From: Usitatibacter rugosus
Lineage (GTDB): Bacteria; Pseudomonadota; Gammaproteobacteria; Burkholderiales; Usitatibacteraceae
Direction of reading: 5' to 3'
DNA: 64,000 nucleotides
Assembly: GCF_013003965.1 (NCBI RefSeq)
Contig: NZ_CP053069.1
Span: 4,061,419-4,125,418 of the forward strand
Positions 20,023 to 28,826 of this stretch are shown here, piece after piece. The position numbers and the translations under genes are program-made. How positions within the stretch are numbered: position 1 is the first letter of the stretch; every line of letters begins with the position of its first letter. The notes under the pieces were generated by a model. The model saw only the letters and a program-made list of their open reading frames with translations, was not told the DNA's origin and ran no database searches.

Positions 20023-21441
20023 ATGGGACGCCTGAAGGATCCGGATGCCATTCGCCGGATCGCCAAGAAGTCGCTGTTCGAAGGCCTCGACGGCATGTGC
20101 GAGGGCGCGATCATCATCGACCGCGACGCCAAGGTGGTGTGGATCAGCGACAAGTACGCCGCGCGCCTGGGCCTTGCTTCACCCGCGAGCGCCGTCGGCA
20201 AAGTGGTCGAGGACGTGATCCCCAACAGCCTCATGCGCGAAGTGGTGCGCACCGGCGAGCCGATGATGCTCGACATCATGCAGTTCGGCCCCGACTCCTT
20301 CGTCGTGATGCGCGTGCCGATCAAGGACGAGCGCGGCCGCATCATCGGCGCCGCGGGCTTCATGATCTTCGACAGCCTCAAGCACCTGCATCCGCTCGTC
20401 TCCAAGTTCCAGCGGCTGGAGACGCAGCTCGCCGACACCCAGAAGACCCTCGCCGAGGAGCGGCGCGTGAAGTACACGTTCACGAACTTCATGGGCAGCT
20501 CGCCCGCCGCCATGGAGACGAAGCGCCAGGCGCGCCGTGCCGCGCAGGCGGAAACCACGGTGCTGCTGCTGGGAGAGACCGGCACCGGCAAGGAAGTGCT
20601 GGCCCAGGCGATCCACGCGGCGAGCCCGCGCGCGCACGGCCCCTTCATCGGCATCAACGTCGCCGCCATTCCCGACACGCTGCTCGAATCCGAGTTCTTC
20701 GGGGCCGCGGCCTCGGCCTACACAGGCGCGGACAAGCGCGGGCGCGACGGCAAGTTCGTCCTCGCCAACGGCGGCACGCTCTTCCTCGACGAGGTGGGCG
20801 ATATGCCGATGGGCGTGCAGGCGAAGCTGCTGCGCGTGCTGCAGGAGAAGGAAGTCGAGCCGCTCGGATCCAACCGCGTGGCCAAGGTGGATGTGCGCGT
20901 GATCGCGGCGTCCAGCGTGGACCTGCGCCAGATGGTCTCGATGGGCCGCTTCCGTTCCGACCTCTACTATCGTCTTTCGGTGCTGCCGATCGAGCTGCCG
21001 CCGCTGCGCGACCGCATCGGCGACCTCGAGCTGCTGTGCGACCACATCCTCGAGGACATCTCGCGAGCGAGCGGCCGCCCGCCGCGGGAGCTCACGCCCA
21101 CCGCGCTCGCCGTGCTCTCCGCCTACTCCTGGCCCGGCAACATCCGGGAGCTGCGCAACGTCCTCGAGCAAGTGACGATGAACTCCGACAACGCGCGCCT
21201 CTCGGCCGAGGAATTCAGCCTCGTGCTGCCGCGGCTGGCTCCCGCGTCACGCCCGGGCGATCGCCCGACGCTGCGCCTGGCCGACGTGGTCGCCGATGCC
21301 GAGCGCCACGCGATCAAGTCCGCGCTCGCCGCCGCCGAGGGCAAGAAGATCCTCGCCGCGGAGCTGCTGGGCATCTCGCGTGCGACGCTCTACCAGAAGC
21401 TTTCGGCCCTCGCGCCCGCGCGGGGTGACCGGCGTCATTGA
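20023..21441 (+). CDS. PAS-domain sigma54-dependent transcriptional activator
   Basis: A 472-aa enhancer-binding protein: PAS domain about 12-115 (EGAIIIDRDAKVVWIS), a linker coiled coil (about 125-150), AAA+ domain about 160-395 and a Fis-type helix-turn-helix at the C-terminus (KILAAELLGISRATLYQKL). Walker A is GETGTGKE (184-191), Walker B ends Asp256-Glu257. The sigma54-contact loop reads SAYTGA (231-236) instead of GAFTGA: Phe to Tyr is common, the first Gly to Ser is not. There is no receiver domain, so the PAS domain presumably senses a ligand. SD AGGAGGAGG precedes ATG. It very likely activates the sigma54 promoter at 21557. Confidence 0.92.
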   Translation: MGRLKDPDAIRRIAKKSLFEGLDGMCEGAIIIDRDAKVVWISDKYAARLGLASPASAVGKVVEDVIPNSLMREVVRTGEPMMLDIMQFGPDSFVVMRVPIKDERGRIIGAAGFMIFDSLKHLHPLVSKFQRLETQLADTQKTLAEERRVKYTFTNFMGSSPAAMETKRQARRAAQAETTVLLLGETGTGKEVLAQAIHAASPRAHGPFIGINVAAIPDTLLESEFFGAAASAYTGADKRGRDGKFVLANGGTLFLDEVGDMPMGVQAKLLRVLQEKEVEPLGSNRVAKVDVRVIAASSVDLRQMVSMGRFRSDLYYRLSVLPIELPPLRDRIGDLELLCDHILEDISRASGRPPRELTPTALAVLSAYSWPGNIRELRNVLEQVTMNSDNARLSAEEFSLVLPRLAPASRPGDRPTLRLADVVADAERHAIKSALAAAEGKKILAAELLGISRATLYQKLSALAPARGDRRH

Positions 21442-21445
21442 AGTT

Positions 21446-21464
21446 TCGTCCGGGATTTCGGACA
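21446..21464 (+). promoter_or_regulatory. 19-bp inverted repeat (site B), probable activator-binding site
   Basis: TCGTCCGGGATTTCGGACA holds GTCCG and CGGAC half-sites. It starts five bases after the activator stop and is followed by site C, whose centre is exactly 20 bases away, about two helical turns, so two dimers would lie on one DNA face. The pair is centred about 90 bases upstream of the -24 element at 21557, the normal place for sigma54 enhancers. Confidence 0.65.
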
Positions 21465-21465
21465 C

Positions 21466-21484
21466 TGTTCCGCAATCCCGGACA
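21466..21484 (+). promoter_or_regulatory. 19-bp inverted repeat (site C), probable activator-binding site
   Basis: TGTTCCGCAATCCCGGACA is the second copy of the 19-base motif, one base after site B. TCCG and CGGA half-sites have the same spacing as in sites A and B. Its centre is about 83 bases upstream of the -24 GG of the sigma54 promoter. Together sites A, B and C give the consensus T-N2-TCC-N3-(A)-T-(T/C)2-CGGACA. Confidence 0.65.
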
Positions 21485-21556
21485 AGCCCTTGCAGAGAGC
21501 CTCCCAGGCTCCTGGGGTTCGTCTTTCGCCTCAGGGACTTGGCGCAACCGTCCCGA

Positions 21557-21571
21557 TGGCACGTGCCTTGC
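21557..21571 (+). promoter_or_regulatory. Sigma54 (RpoN) promoter of the 3-hydroxybutyrate oligomer hydrolase gene
   Basis: TGGCACGTGCCTTGC is an exact match to TGGCACG-N4-TTGC, with GG (21558-21559) and GC (21570-21571) ten bases apart. The predicted start near 21583 leaves a leader of about 53 bases to the ATG at 21636. A sigma54 activator gene ends 115 bases upstream, and two tandem activator-type repeats lie in between. Confidence 0.88.
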
Positions 21572-21635
21572 GAGTCGTTGCCGTCCTGAAGAAGAACCGG
21601 CAGCGCCCGGAACAACCACCCTTGGAGGGGAAACC

Positions 21636-23735
21636 ATGTCGTCCCAATTCACGCGCGCACTCCTCATCGTCGCCGCGTCCGCGCTCGCGGCCTGCAACAA
21701 CAGCGATTCCGACAACGCCATCCCGCCGGTCAACACGCTGCCCGACTTCGTGAAGGGCACCGTCGTGCGGAACGCATACGACGGCACGAGCAACGACCTC
21801 CTCACGGCCGGCCTCGGCAAGAGCGGGCTGCAGGGCGCTCTGCCCGCGTTCGCGGATGCGGCCAATCCCACCGTCGCGGAGCTTCGCCGCCAGGCCATCT
21901 ACAACAACTACCGCGCGCTCGTGGACATGACCACCAACGGCGGCTACGGCGTGCTCTACGGCCCCAACGTGGACTCCAGCGGCGCCGTCACGCCCGGCGA
22001 GGGCAGGATCGGGGGCGAGGAATTCATCGCCTACGCCGACGACGGCACCGGCAAGCTCAACGTGACGGTGATGGTGCAGATCCCCAACACCTTCAGCACG
22101 ACGAACCCGTGCATCGTGACGGCCGCCTCGAGCGGCTCGCGCGGCATCTACGGCGCGATCGCCACCGCCGGCGAGTGGGGCCTGAAGAAAGGCTGCGCCG
22201 TCGCCTACACCGACAAGGGCTCGGGCAACGGCGGCCACGACCTCGCCGCCAACACCGTCTATAACCTGCAGGGCCAGCGCGGCAACGCCGGCACGCTCGG
22301 CGTGCAGTCGATCTTCACCGCCGCGGGCACGGATGCGGAACGCGCCGCGTTCAACACCGCCTTCCCGAACCGCTGGGCGTACAAGCACGCGCACTCGCAG
22401 CAGAACCCCGAGAAGGACTGGGGCCAGCACACGATCCAGGCCATCCGCTTCGCGTTCTACGCCCTCAACGAGAAGTACGGCCCGCTGAACAACGGCGAGC
22501 GCCAGGTGATCATCAACAACGACAACACGATCGTGATCGCCTCCAGCGTCTCCAACGGCGCCGGCGCCGCGGTGGCCGCCCTGGAGCAGGACAACGACAA
22601 CTACATCGACGGCCTGGCCGTCGCGGAGCCGCAGATCCAGATGAACGCGCCCACGGGCGTCACCATCCGGCGCGGCTCGACCACCGTGGCGTCCAACAGC
22701 AAGCCGCTGTATGACTACTTCACGATCGCGAACATGGTGCAGCCGTGCGCGGCCCTGGCGCCGTCGGTGGCCAACTCGCCGCTGCTCGCGACCAACATCC
22801 TCGCTCCCAACGCGGCGAACCGCTGCACCGATCTCGCGAATGCCGGGATCATCAGCGGCACCACGACGGCGGATCGTGCGACGAGCGCGCTGGCCTTGCT
22901 GCACGCGTCGGGCTGGGAGGCGGATTCCGATCTCTTCCACGCCTCGCACTACGCCCTGGCCACGCTGTCGGTCACGTACACGTATGCAACGGCCTACTCG
23001 CGTTCCGGCGTGCGCGACAACCTCTGCGGCTACAGCTTCGGCGGCGCTCCTGTCGCGGGCGTGCCTGCCGTGATCGCCAACAACGCCTCGGCGCAGCTCT
23101 TCGGCACCGGCAACGGCGTGCCGCCGACCTCGGGCATCAATATCCTCAACAACAACTCCGTGGGCGGCACGGCGCTCGACGCGGTCTCCATCTCGCCCTC
23201 GAGCAACCTCGCCGACTACAACTACGATGGCGCCAACTGCCTGCGCACGCTCTTCACGGGTGCCACGCCGGGTGCGATCGCCACGCGCGCCGGCATCGAG
23301 CAGGTGAAGCGCACCGGCAACCTGCGCGGCAAGCCGGCGGTCATCGTGCACGGACGCTCCGACACGCTGATCCCGGTGAACCACACGTCACGCCCGTACT
23401 ACGCGCTGAACAAGCTCTCCGACACCGGCAGCCAGCTCGCGTACTACGAAGTGACGAACGCGCAGCACTTCGACGGCTTCCTGGGGCTCGCGGGCTACGA
23501 CACGCGCCTGGTGCCGCTGCATCGCTACTTCATCCAGGCGATGGACATCGTCTACAACAAGCTGCGCAACAACACGCCGATTCCGGCTTCGCAGGTCGTG
23601 CGCACCATCCCGCGCGGCGGCGCTCCGGGTGCTGCGCCGGCGATCACCGCGGCGAACGTTCCGCCGATCGCGGCTACGCCTGCGCCTGCGGACGCGATCC
23701 TCTTCGCCAACAGCATCCTGGCGATTCCCGAGTAG
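21636..23735 (+). CDS. D-(-)-3-hydroxybutyrate oligomer hydrolase, lipoprotein
   Basis: A 699-aa enzyme of the 3HBOH family, which hydrolyses 3-hydroxybutyrate oligomers released from polyhydroxybutyrate. The signal peptide ends in the lipobox LAAC with Cys20, so an envelope lipoprotein is expected. Probable nucleophile Ser306 sits in ASSVSNGAGAAV, a lipase-like turn characteristic of the family; VHGRSDTLIPVNHTSRPYY and the later NAQHFDGF supply acid and His candidates. SD GGAGG lies upstream of ATG. The sigma54 promoter and adjacent PAS activator imply expression on demand, perhaps in response to a hydroxyacid. Confidence 0.88.
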   Translation: MSSQFTRALLIVAASALAACNNSDSDNAIPPVNTLPDFVKGTVVRNAYDGTSNDLLTAGLGKSGLQGALPAFADAANPTVAELRRQAIYNNYRALVDMTTNGGYGVLYGPNVDSSGAVTPGEGRIGGEEFIAYADDGTGKLNVTVMVQIPNTFSTTNPCIVTAASSGSRGIYGAIATAGEWGLKKGCAVAYTDKGSGNGGHDLAANTVYNLQGQRGNAGTLGVQSIFTAAGTDAERAAFNTAFPNRWAYKHAHSQQNPEKDWGQHTIQAIRFAFYALNEKYGPLNNGERQVIINNDNTIVIASSVSNGAGAAVAALEQDNDNYIDGLAVAEPQIQMNAPTGVTIRRGSTTVASNSKPLYDYFTIANMVQPCAALAPSVANSPLLATNILAPNAANRCTDLANAGIISGTTTADRATSALALLHASGWEADSDLFHASHYALATLSVTYTYATAYSRSGVRDNLCGYSFGGAPVAGVPAVIANNASAQLFGTGNGVPPTSGINILNNNSVGGTALDAVSISPSSNLADYNYDGANCLRTLFTGATPGAIATRAGIEQVKRTGNLRGKPAVIVHGRSDTLIPVNHTSRPYYALNKLSDTGSQLAYYEVTNAQHFDGFLGLAGYDTRLVPLHRYFIQAMDIVYNKLRNNTPIPASQVVRTIPRGGAPGAAPAITAANVPPIAATPAPADAILFANSILAIPE

Positions 23736-23752
23736 CACCGAGGCATGAATGG

Positions 23753-23779
23753 AAAAGGGCGGCCGAGGCCGCCCTTTTT
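23753..23779 (+). terminator. Intrinsic terminator of the 3HB oligomer hydrolase gene
   Basis: GGGCGGC and GCCGCCC pair around a CGAG tetraloop, flanked by AAAA on the left and five Ts on the right. It starts 17 bases after the stop codon. The A-rich left flank would also serve the convergent minus-strand gene. Confidence 0.9.
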
Positions 23780-23783
23780 CTTG

Positions 23784-23842
23784 CTGGATCCCCGTCGACA
23801 CGGGGATACCGAGCTGTCTTCCCCACGTAAGTGGGGACCCAG
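23784..23842. repeat. REP/MITE-like double-hairpin element
   Basis: Two hairpins stand side by side: ATCCCCGT-CGAC-ACGGGGAT (23788-23807) and TCCCCAC-GTAA-GTGGGGA (23820-23837). The outer ends CTGGATCCCC and GGGGACCCAG are themselves inverted repeats with one mismatch. Paired palindromes of this size between convergent genes are typical of REP/BIME-type elements. Only one copy is in the window. Confidence 0.6.
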
Positions 23843-23843
23843 C

Positions 23844-24209
23844 TCAGTACTTCGCGCCCTGCTTGCCGCCCGTGTCCATCTTCGGCGCGGCCGGAGCCTT
23901 GGCGTCCTTGCCGACGTCCTCGCCGCTATCGGCGCGCATCTTGAGGACGATGGTGTTGGTGTCCTCGACGATCTTGTTCACGGTGGCCTCGTTGGCCTTC
24001 ATGGTCGCGACGCGGTCGTCGATGTAGGCGCGGATGCACTTGTCGTACGCCTTGTAGGACTTGTCGAAGTTCTTCTTCTGGTTGTCCGTGCCCAGGCGGC
24101 CCGGATATTCCGGCACGTCGCCACAGGTGTGGGGCGGAATGGGATCGGCAGCGGCGAAGGCAAAGGGGGCGCCCAGCGAGAGCAGGACGGCAAGAGCGAT
24201 GCGTTTCAT
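23844..24209 (-). CDS. Small exported protein of unknown function
   Basis: A 121-aa product with a Sec signal peptide (RIALAVLLSLGAPFAFAAA). The mature part has a cysteine pair (HTCGDVPEYPG and KCIRAYIDDR) and a helical, charged middle (DNQKKNFDKSYKAYDKCIRA), and ends in a Lys/Ala/Pro-rich tail. AAGGAT lies about six bases before ATG, and a TAAAAT box lies in the end of the preceding SDR gene. No family is recognised. A four-base stop overlap with the neighbouring repeat is not seen; its stop lies directly beside the REP-like element. Confidence 0.6.
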   Translation of the reverse strand: MKRIALAVLLSLGAPFAFAAADPIPPHTCGDVPEYPGRLGTDNQKKNFDKSYKAYDKCIRAYIDDRVATMKANEATVNKIVEDTNTIVLKMRADSGEDVGKDAKAPAAPKMDTGGKQGAKY

Positions 24210-24244
24210 GGCGGAATCCTTGGAATTCGAGACCGGGAATTTTA

Positions 24245-25024
24245 TCAGTCGGCGACCGGCACGGTGTAGTTGAGCGCCAGGCGCCCTCCATCGGGGTAGA
24301 TGGTCTGGCCGGTGAGGTACGAAGCTTCGTCCGAGGCCAGGAAGGCGGCCACCGAAGCGATTTCGGAAGGCTCTCCCATGCGGCCCAGCGGCGTGCGCGA
24401 GAGGATCTTGCGCTCGGCCTCGCGGTTGCCCAGCACGGCGGTCTTCGCGAGCTCGGTGAGGATGGTGCCCGGGCCGATGCCGTTCACGCGGATGCCGTGC
24501 GCGGCGAGTGACAGCGACATCACCTTGGTGAGCTGGTTGATGGCACCTTTCGAAACGACGTAGGGCACCTGGTTCGGGATGGCCATCACGGCGTTGACGC
24601 TCGACATGTTGATGATGGCCCCACCCCCGCCCTGCTTCACCATCTGGCGCGCCGCGGCCTGGCCGGCGAGGAAGACGCCTTTCAGGTTCACGTCGAGGAC
24701 GCGGGTGAAGTCTTCCTCCTTGAGATCCAGGAATTCGGCGGCGTGGACGATGCCGGCGTTGGCCACGAGGATGTCGAGGCGGCCGAAGGCCTTCACGGCT
24801 GCATCCACGGCGGCCTGCACCTGGGCGCTTTTCGAGACATCGCAGGCGACGAACGCGGCGCGCGCGCCGGACTTCGCGATTCGTTCCGCGGCTTCGCGGC
24901 CACGGGCCTCGTCACGGTCCGCGAGCATCACGGCGGCGCCTTCCCGCGCGAAGATCTCCGCGCATGCAAGGCCGATTCCCTGCGCCGCGCCGGTGATGAG
25001 CGCGGACTTTCCCTGGAGCTTCAT
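24245..25024 (-). CDS. Short-chain dehydrogenase/reductase (classical SDR)
   Basis: A 259-aa NAD(P)-dependent oxidoreductase. The cofactor motif TGAAQGIG is at about 11-18, Asp in ADRDEARG suggests NAD preference, NAGIVHA is the NAG motif, catalytic Ser lies in NMSSVNAV, and YVVSKGA gives Tyr-x-x-x-Lys. The C-terminal YLTGQTIYPDGGRLAL is the family ending. It is the last gene of the xseB-ispA-dxs run, two bases after a hypothetical gene. FabG-like and sugar or steroid dehydrogenase roles are equally possible. Confidence 0.9.
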   Translation of the reverse strand: MKLQGKSALITGAAQGIGLACAEIFAREGAAVMLADRDEARGREAAERIAKSGARAAFVACDVSKSAQVQAAVDAAVKAFGRLDILVANAGIVHAAEFLDLKEEDFTRVLDVNLKGVFLAGQAAARQMVKQGGGGAIINMSSVNAVMAIPNQVPYVVSKGAINQLTKVMSLSLAAHGIRVNGIGPGTILTELAKTAVLGNREAERKILSRTPLGRMGEPSEIASVAAFLASDEASYLTGQTIYPDGGRLALNYTVPVAD

Positions 25025-25026
25025 GG

Positions 25027-25542
25027 CTATTTCTTGTCGGGCGTTGCGGGCGACGGAGTGGAGGGCGACGGTACGCCCGGCTGCGGCGTGGCCACCGGCG
25101 GCAGCGCGGCCGGCGTGGCGGGCGGCGGTGCCTTGGGCGGATTCACGGCGACGATGACGTCCTTGCAGAACGTGTCCAGGCCCTTCGGGCAGGCGCCCTT
25201 GGCGCGCGAGTAGACATCCTGCGCGTCGCCTTTCGCTTCGTCGCTCTTCAAGTGCGTGAGGATGAAGGCGTTGTAGTCCGTGTCCTTGCCCATCGCGTCG
25301 GCAAGCTGGTTCATGTTCTTCCAGTCGATCACGAGGCGCAGGATTGCTTCCGTGAAGGACTCGCCGACGGGACCCGTGTCGCAGTGACGATAGGTCTTCC
25401 AGGTGGCGTTGAGCGTGGACCAGGAGGAGATGCGGTCGATCGCTTTCTGGGCGTTGGACTCGTCCGCTTTCGAGCAGGTCTTCTGCGCGTGCGCCGAGGC
25501 GGCGAACACGAGTGTTGCCAGGAGAAGGATTATTTTTTTCAT
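25027..25542 (-). CDS. Exported protein with proline-rich tail, unknown function
   Basis: A 171-aa product with a signal peptide (KKIILLLATLVFAASAHAQ) and a helical middle containing four cysteines (KTCSKAD, RHCDTGP, GACPKGLDTFCKD). The C-terminal 40 residues are almost only Pro, Ala, Thr and Ser, a likely unstructured linker or wall-spanning tail. It starts two bases after the dxs stop and ends two bases before the SDR gene, so it is part of the isoprenoid operon by position only. Similar cysteine-bearing helical design occurs in the 121-aa protein at 23844-24209, without clear homology. Confidence 0.6.
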   Translation of the reverse strand: MKKIILLLATLVFAASAHAQKTCSKADESNAQKAIDRISSWSTLNATWKTYRHCDTGPVGESFTEAILRLVIDWKNMNQLADAMGKDTDYNAFILTHLKSDEAKGDAQDVYSRAKGACPKGLDTFCKDVIVAVNPPKAPPPATPAALPPVATPQPGVPSPSTPSPATPDKK

Positions 25543-25544
25543 GG

Positions 25545-27452
25545 TCAGGCTGCCATTCCGGGGCGGCGCCCCGAGGTGTGGGCTAGGCGCTCGCGGATCG
25601 AGCGCAGGATGCCGTCGCGGTCCAAACCGCAATCGGCGAGCAACTGCTGGGGATCGCCATGCTCGACGAACGCATCGGGCAGCCCCAGCGAGAGCACCGG
25701 GATGACGATTCCCTGCGACTGCAACGACTCCTGAACGGCGGACCCCGCTCCACCGTTGACCGCGCCCTCTTCCACAGTCACCAGCAGCTCGTGCGAGGCG
25801 GCGAGGCGCGCGATGAGCGCTTCGTCCAGCGGCTTCACGAAGCGCATGTTCGCGACCGACGCATTCAGCTCGGCGCCGGCGTCGAGCGCGGGCTTCACCA
25901 TCGAGCCGAACGCGAGGATGGCGACGCGCTTGCCCTCGCGCCGCAATTCGCCGCGGCCCACGGGCAGCGCCTGCATTTCCTTCTGCACTTCCACGCCCGG
26001 GCCGGTGCCGCGCGGATAGCGGACCGCCGAGGGACCGGGAAGCTGGATGCCGGTGAAGAGCATCTGGCGGCACTCGTTCTCGTCCGCGGGCGCCATGATC
26101 GTCATGTTCGGGATGCAGCGCAGGAACGCGAGGTCGAACGCCCCGTGGTGCGTCGGACCGTCCGCGCCGACGAGCCCGCCGCGGTCGAGCGCGAAGAGCA
26201 CGGGCAGGTTCTGCAGCGCCACGTCGTGGATCAGCTGGTCGTAGGCGCGCTGCAGGAAGGTCGAGTAGATGGCCATCACCGGGCGCACGCCGTCCACCGC
26301 GAGGCCGGCGGCGAACGTGACCGCGTGCTGCTCCGCGATGCCGACGTCGAAATAGCGGTCGGGGAAATCCTGCGAGAACTTCACCATGCCGGAGCCCTCG
26401 CGCATGGCGGGCGTGATGCCCATCACGCGCGGATCGGCGCGAGCCATGTCGCAGAGCCACTCGCCGAAGACCTGCGTGTACGTGGGCTTGGGCTTCGCGT
26501 CCGGCGCGGGCTTGGCCTTCACGAGGCCGACCTCGGGGTCGAACTTGCCGGGGCCGTGGTAGGTGATCGGGTCTTCCTCGGCGTACTTGTAGCCCTGGCC
26601 CTTCTTGGTGACGACGTGCAGGAACTGCGGGCCGTCCAGGCGGCGCACGTTGTTCAGCGTGTCGATCAGCACTTCGACGTTGTGGCCGTCGATGGGGCCG
26701 GTGTAGTTGAAGCCGAACTCCTCGAACATCGTGGAGGGCGTGATCATGCCCTTGGCGTGCTCCTCGAAGCGCTTGGCCAGTTTGTTCAGCGGCGGCGCGT
26801 TGGAGAGGACCTTCTCCGCGGTCTTCTTGGTGGCGGCGTAGAAACGCCCGGACATCAGCTTGGCGAGGTAGTTGTTCAGCGCGCCGACGTTCTCCGAGAT
26901 CGACATGTCGTTGTCGTTCAGGATCACGATCACATTCGCGTTGGCCTGCTTGGCGTTGTTCAGCGCCTCGAAGGCCATGCCGGCGGTCAGCGCGCCGTCG
27001 CCGATCACGGCGATCGCCCGGCGGTCGGAACCGGCAGCGCGCGCAGCAACAGCCATGCCGATGGCGGCCGAAATCGAGGTCGACGAATGCGCGGTGCCGA
27101 AGGTGTCGTACGGGCTCTCCTCGCGGCGGGGGAAGCCCGCGGGCCCGCCCTTCTGGCGCAGCCTCGACATCTGCTCGCGCCGGCCGGTGAGGATCTTGTG
27201 GCCGTAGGTCTGGTGGCCGACGTCCCACACGATCCGGTCATCCGGGGTATTGAAGACGTAGTGCAGCGCGATCGTGAGCTCGACCGTGCCCAGGTTGGAG
27301 GAGAAATGGCCGCCGGTCGAAGCGACCGATTCGACGATGAAGCGGCGCAGCTCCGCCGCGAGCGCGGGAAGCTGCTTGCGTTCCAGGCGACGGAGGTCGG
27401 CCGGACTGCCGATCCCCTCGAGAAGCTCGTAAGTGCCCATGGACGCGCTCAT
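25545..27452 (-). CDS. dxs: 1-deoxy-D-xylulose-5-phosphate synthase
   Basis: First enzyme of the MEP isoprenoid pathway: condenses pyruvate and glyceraldehyde 3-phosphate using thiamine diphosphate. At 635 aa it has the family length. The ThDP/metal motif is [16 protein letters not shown] (about 151-166), substrate-side His in GGHFSSNLG and GHQTYGHK, the pyrimidine-domain Glu in [15 protein letters not shown], and [15 protein letters not shown]. Start ATG at 27452 is used; an ATG four codons later is an alternative. It lies 22 bases after ispA, giving an isoprenoid operon. Confidence 0.97.
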   Translation of the reverse strand: MSASMGTYELLEGIGSPADLRRLERKQLPALAAELRRFIVESVASTGGHFSSNLGTVELTIALHYVFNTPDDRIVWDVGHQTYGHKILTGRREQMSRLRQKGGPAGFPRREESPYDTFGTAHSSTSISAAIGMAVAARAAGSDRRAIAVIGDGALTAGMAFEALNNAKQANANVIVILNDNDMSISENVGALNNYLAKLMSGRFYAATKKTAEKVLSNAPPLNKLAKRFEEHAKGMITPSTMFEEFGFNYTGPIDGHNVEVLIDTLNNVRRLDGPQFLHVVTKKGQGYKYAEEDPITYHGPGKFDPEVGLVKAKPAPDAKPKPTYTQVFGEWLCDMARADPRVMGITPAMREGSGMVKFSQDFPDRYFDVGIAEQHAVTFAAGLAVDGVRPVMAIYSTFLQRAYDQLIHDVALQNLPVLFALDRGGLVGADGPTHHGAFDLAFLRCIPNMTIMAPADENECRQMLFTGIQLPGPSAVRYPRGTGPGVEVQKEMQALPVGRGELRREGKRVAILAFGSMVKPALDAGAELNASVANMRFVKPLDEALIARLAASHELLVTVEEGAVNGGAGSAVQESLQSQGIVIPVLSLGLPDAFVEHGDPQQLLADCGLDRDGILRSIRERLAHTSGRRPGMAA

Positions 27453-27474
27453 TTTGCCCCAAATCCGGCGTGGG

Positions 27475-28371
27475 TCATCGGTCGCGGTGGACGATGAAAT
27501 CGGCGAGCTGGCGCAGGCGGTCGGCGCGTGCGTCGAAGCCCTTCAGGGCCTCATGCGCATCGGCCAGTAGCTCCAGGGCGAATTTCTTCGCGGGGGCGAG
27601 GCCCATCAGGCTCGTGTAGGTCGGCTTGTTGGCCTCGCGGTCCTTGCCCGCGGTCTTTCCGAGCGTCGTCGAATCGCTTTCCTCGTCGAGGACGTCGTCG
27701 ACCACCTGGAAGGCGAGGCCCACGCACTTGCCGTAGCGGTCCAGGTGCTCCAGCTCGGCGGCCTGCATCGGCCGCCCGCAGTGCGCGCCCATCAGCACCG
27801 AGGCGCGGATCAGCGCTCCGGTCTTGAGGATGTGCATGTACTCCAGCTCCGGCAGCGTGAGGGACTTGCCCACGGCGTCGAGATCGATCGCCTGGCCCCC
27901 CGCCATGCCGCGCGAGCCGCACGCCGTGGCGAAGAGCTGGATCATCTTCAGCTGGATCGCGGGGTCGTCGGAAAGCTTGTTGTCGGCGAGGAGCTGGAAA
28001 GCGAGACTCTGCAGCGCATCGCCCGCGAGGAGCGCCGTGGCCTCGTCGAACTCCACGTGCGTGGTGGGCTTGCCGCGCCGAAGCACGTCGTCGTCCATGC
28101 ACGGCATGTCGTCATGGACGAGCGAGTACGCGTGGATCATCTCGACCGCGCCGGCCGCGACGGCGAGGCGGGCCGGGTCCGCATCCGACACCAGGCCACC
28201 CGCGAACACGAGCATCGGACGAACGCGCTTGCCGCCGTCCAGGACGGAGTAGCGCATCGCATCGTGCAGGCGCGAGGGGGCGATGGACTTGGAAGGAAGG
28301 AGGTCGCCGAGGGCCGCCTCCATGCGTGTCGCGGTCTCGCGCGACCAGGCCTGGAAATCCGTGGGGTTCAC
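27475..28371 (-). CDS. ispA: Farnesyl diphosphate synthase (geranyltranstransferase)
   Basis: A 298-aa trans-prenyltransferase that builds farnesyl diphosphate from IPP and DMAPP. The first aspartate-rich motif is DDMPCMDDD (about 86-94) with the two-residue insertion typical of bacterial FPP synthases; the second is [42 protein letters not shown] and [13 protein letters not shown] are conserved supports. It overlaps xseB by four bases and precedes dxs, the usual proteobacterial order. Confidence 0.96.
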   Translation of the reverse strand: MNPTDFQAWSRETATRMEAALGDLLPSKSIAPSRLHDAMRYSVLDGGKRVRPMLVFAGGLVSDADPARLAVAAGAVEMIHAYSLVHDDMPCMDDDVLRRGKPTTHVEFDEATALLAGDALQSLAFQLLADNKLSDDPAIQLKMIQLFATACGSRGMAGGQAIDLDAVGKSLTLPELEYMHILKTGALIRASVLMGAHCGRPMQAAELEHLDRYGKCVGLAFQVVDDVLDEESDSTTLGKTAGKDREANKPTYTSLMGLAPAKKFALELLADAHEALKGFDARADRLRQLADFIVHRDR

Positions 28372-28634
28372 TTCGCGTCGGTCTTGAGGTCCTGGAGCGA
28401 ATCGCCCTCCAGGATGGCAATGCGCGCCTGGGCATCGGTCAGGCGGGACTCGCAGAACTTGATCAGCTCGGCGCCGCGTTGGTAGGCCACCAGCGATTCC
28501 TCGAGGGGAAGCCGGCCGTCCTCCATGCGATGGACGAGCGCGTCCAGCTCTTCAAGGGCCTTTTCGAACGTGAGGCCGTCGGTTCCTGCGGGCGGGGGCG
28601 TAGTGGGCATTGCGGAGGGCCGGGAAAACGCCAT
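28368..28634 (-). CDS. xseB: Exodeoxyribonuclease VII small subunit
   Basis: An 88-aa helical protein that assembles with XseA to degrade single-stranded DNA. The diagnostic core is FEKALEELDALVHRMEDGRLPLEESL followed by YQRGAELIKFCESRLTDAQARI. ATG at 28634 is given, but the ATG at 28610 (MPTTPPP) fits homologues as well. TAAAAT overlaps the first start and could be a -10. Overlap with ispA by ATGA and the order xseB-ispA-dxs are standard. xseA is not in the window. Confidence 0.93.
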   Translation of the reverse strand: MAFSRPSAMPTTPPPAGTDGLTFEKALEELDALVHRMEDGRLPLEESLVAYQRGAELIKFCESRLTDAQARIAILEGDSLQDLKTDAK

Positions 28635-28695
28635 TTTACGGGACGCGCTTGCCCCGGAGACAGTGCAAAAGCACCTTGACGGAGCGGTGCGCCAA

Positions 28696-28710
28696 TGGCC
28701 CCGCCATTGC
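28696..28710 (+). promoter_or_regulatory. Possible sigma54-type promoter upstream of the Rieske oxygenase gene
   Basis: TGGCCCCGCCATTGC has GG and GC ten bases apart with intact TGGC and TTGC boxes, but the central A and G of the consensus are replaced by C. The start would fall near 28722, about 144 bases before the oxygenase ATG. The match is weaker than at 207 and 21557. Confidence 0.3.
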
Positions 28711-28760
28711 CTTTCTATTGCAACAGGAAGGTCTTGAAAGCAAAGAGGAGTTGGCCCAAA

Positions 28761-28826
28761 ATGTCAGGTCGCAGTATCGTTGGTCGGGACGGAGCCCGCA
28801 GAGTTAAAAGCTGGCGACTCGATTAG
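28761..28826 (+). CDS. Possible 21-codon leader ORF upstream of the Rieske oxygenase
   Basis: ATG at 28761 follows AGAGGAG (28744-28750) and runs 21 codons to TAG, giving a very basic peptide (five Arg among the first fifteen residues, ending VKSWRLD). It ends 39 bases before the oxygenase start. It may be a translated leader or chance; there is no family and no homologue to call on. Confidence 0.25.
   Translation: MSGRSIVGRDGARRVKSWRLD

Noticed and set aside
23788-23837. CRISPR repeat
   Set aside because: Only two hairpins of different sequence, no regular spacers and no cas genes in the window.
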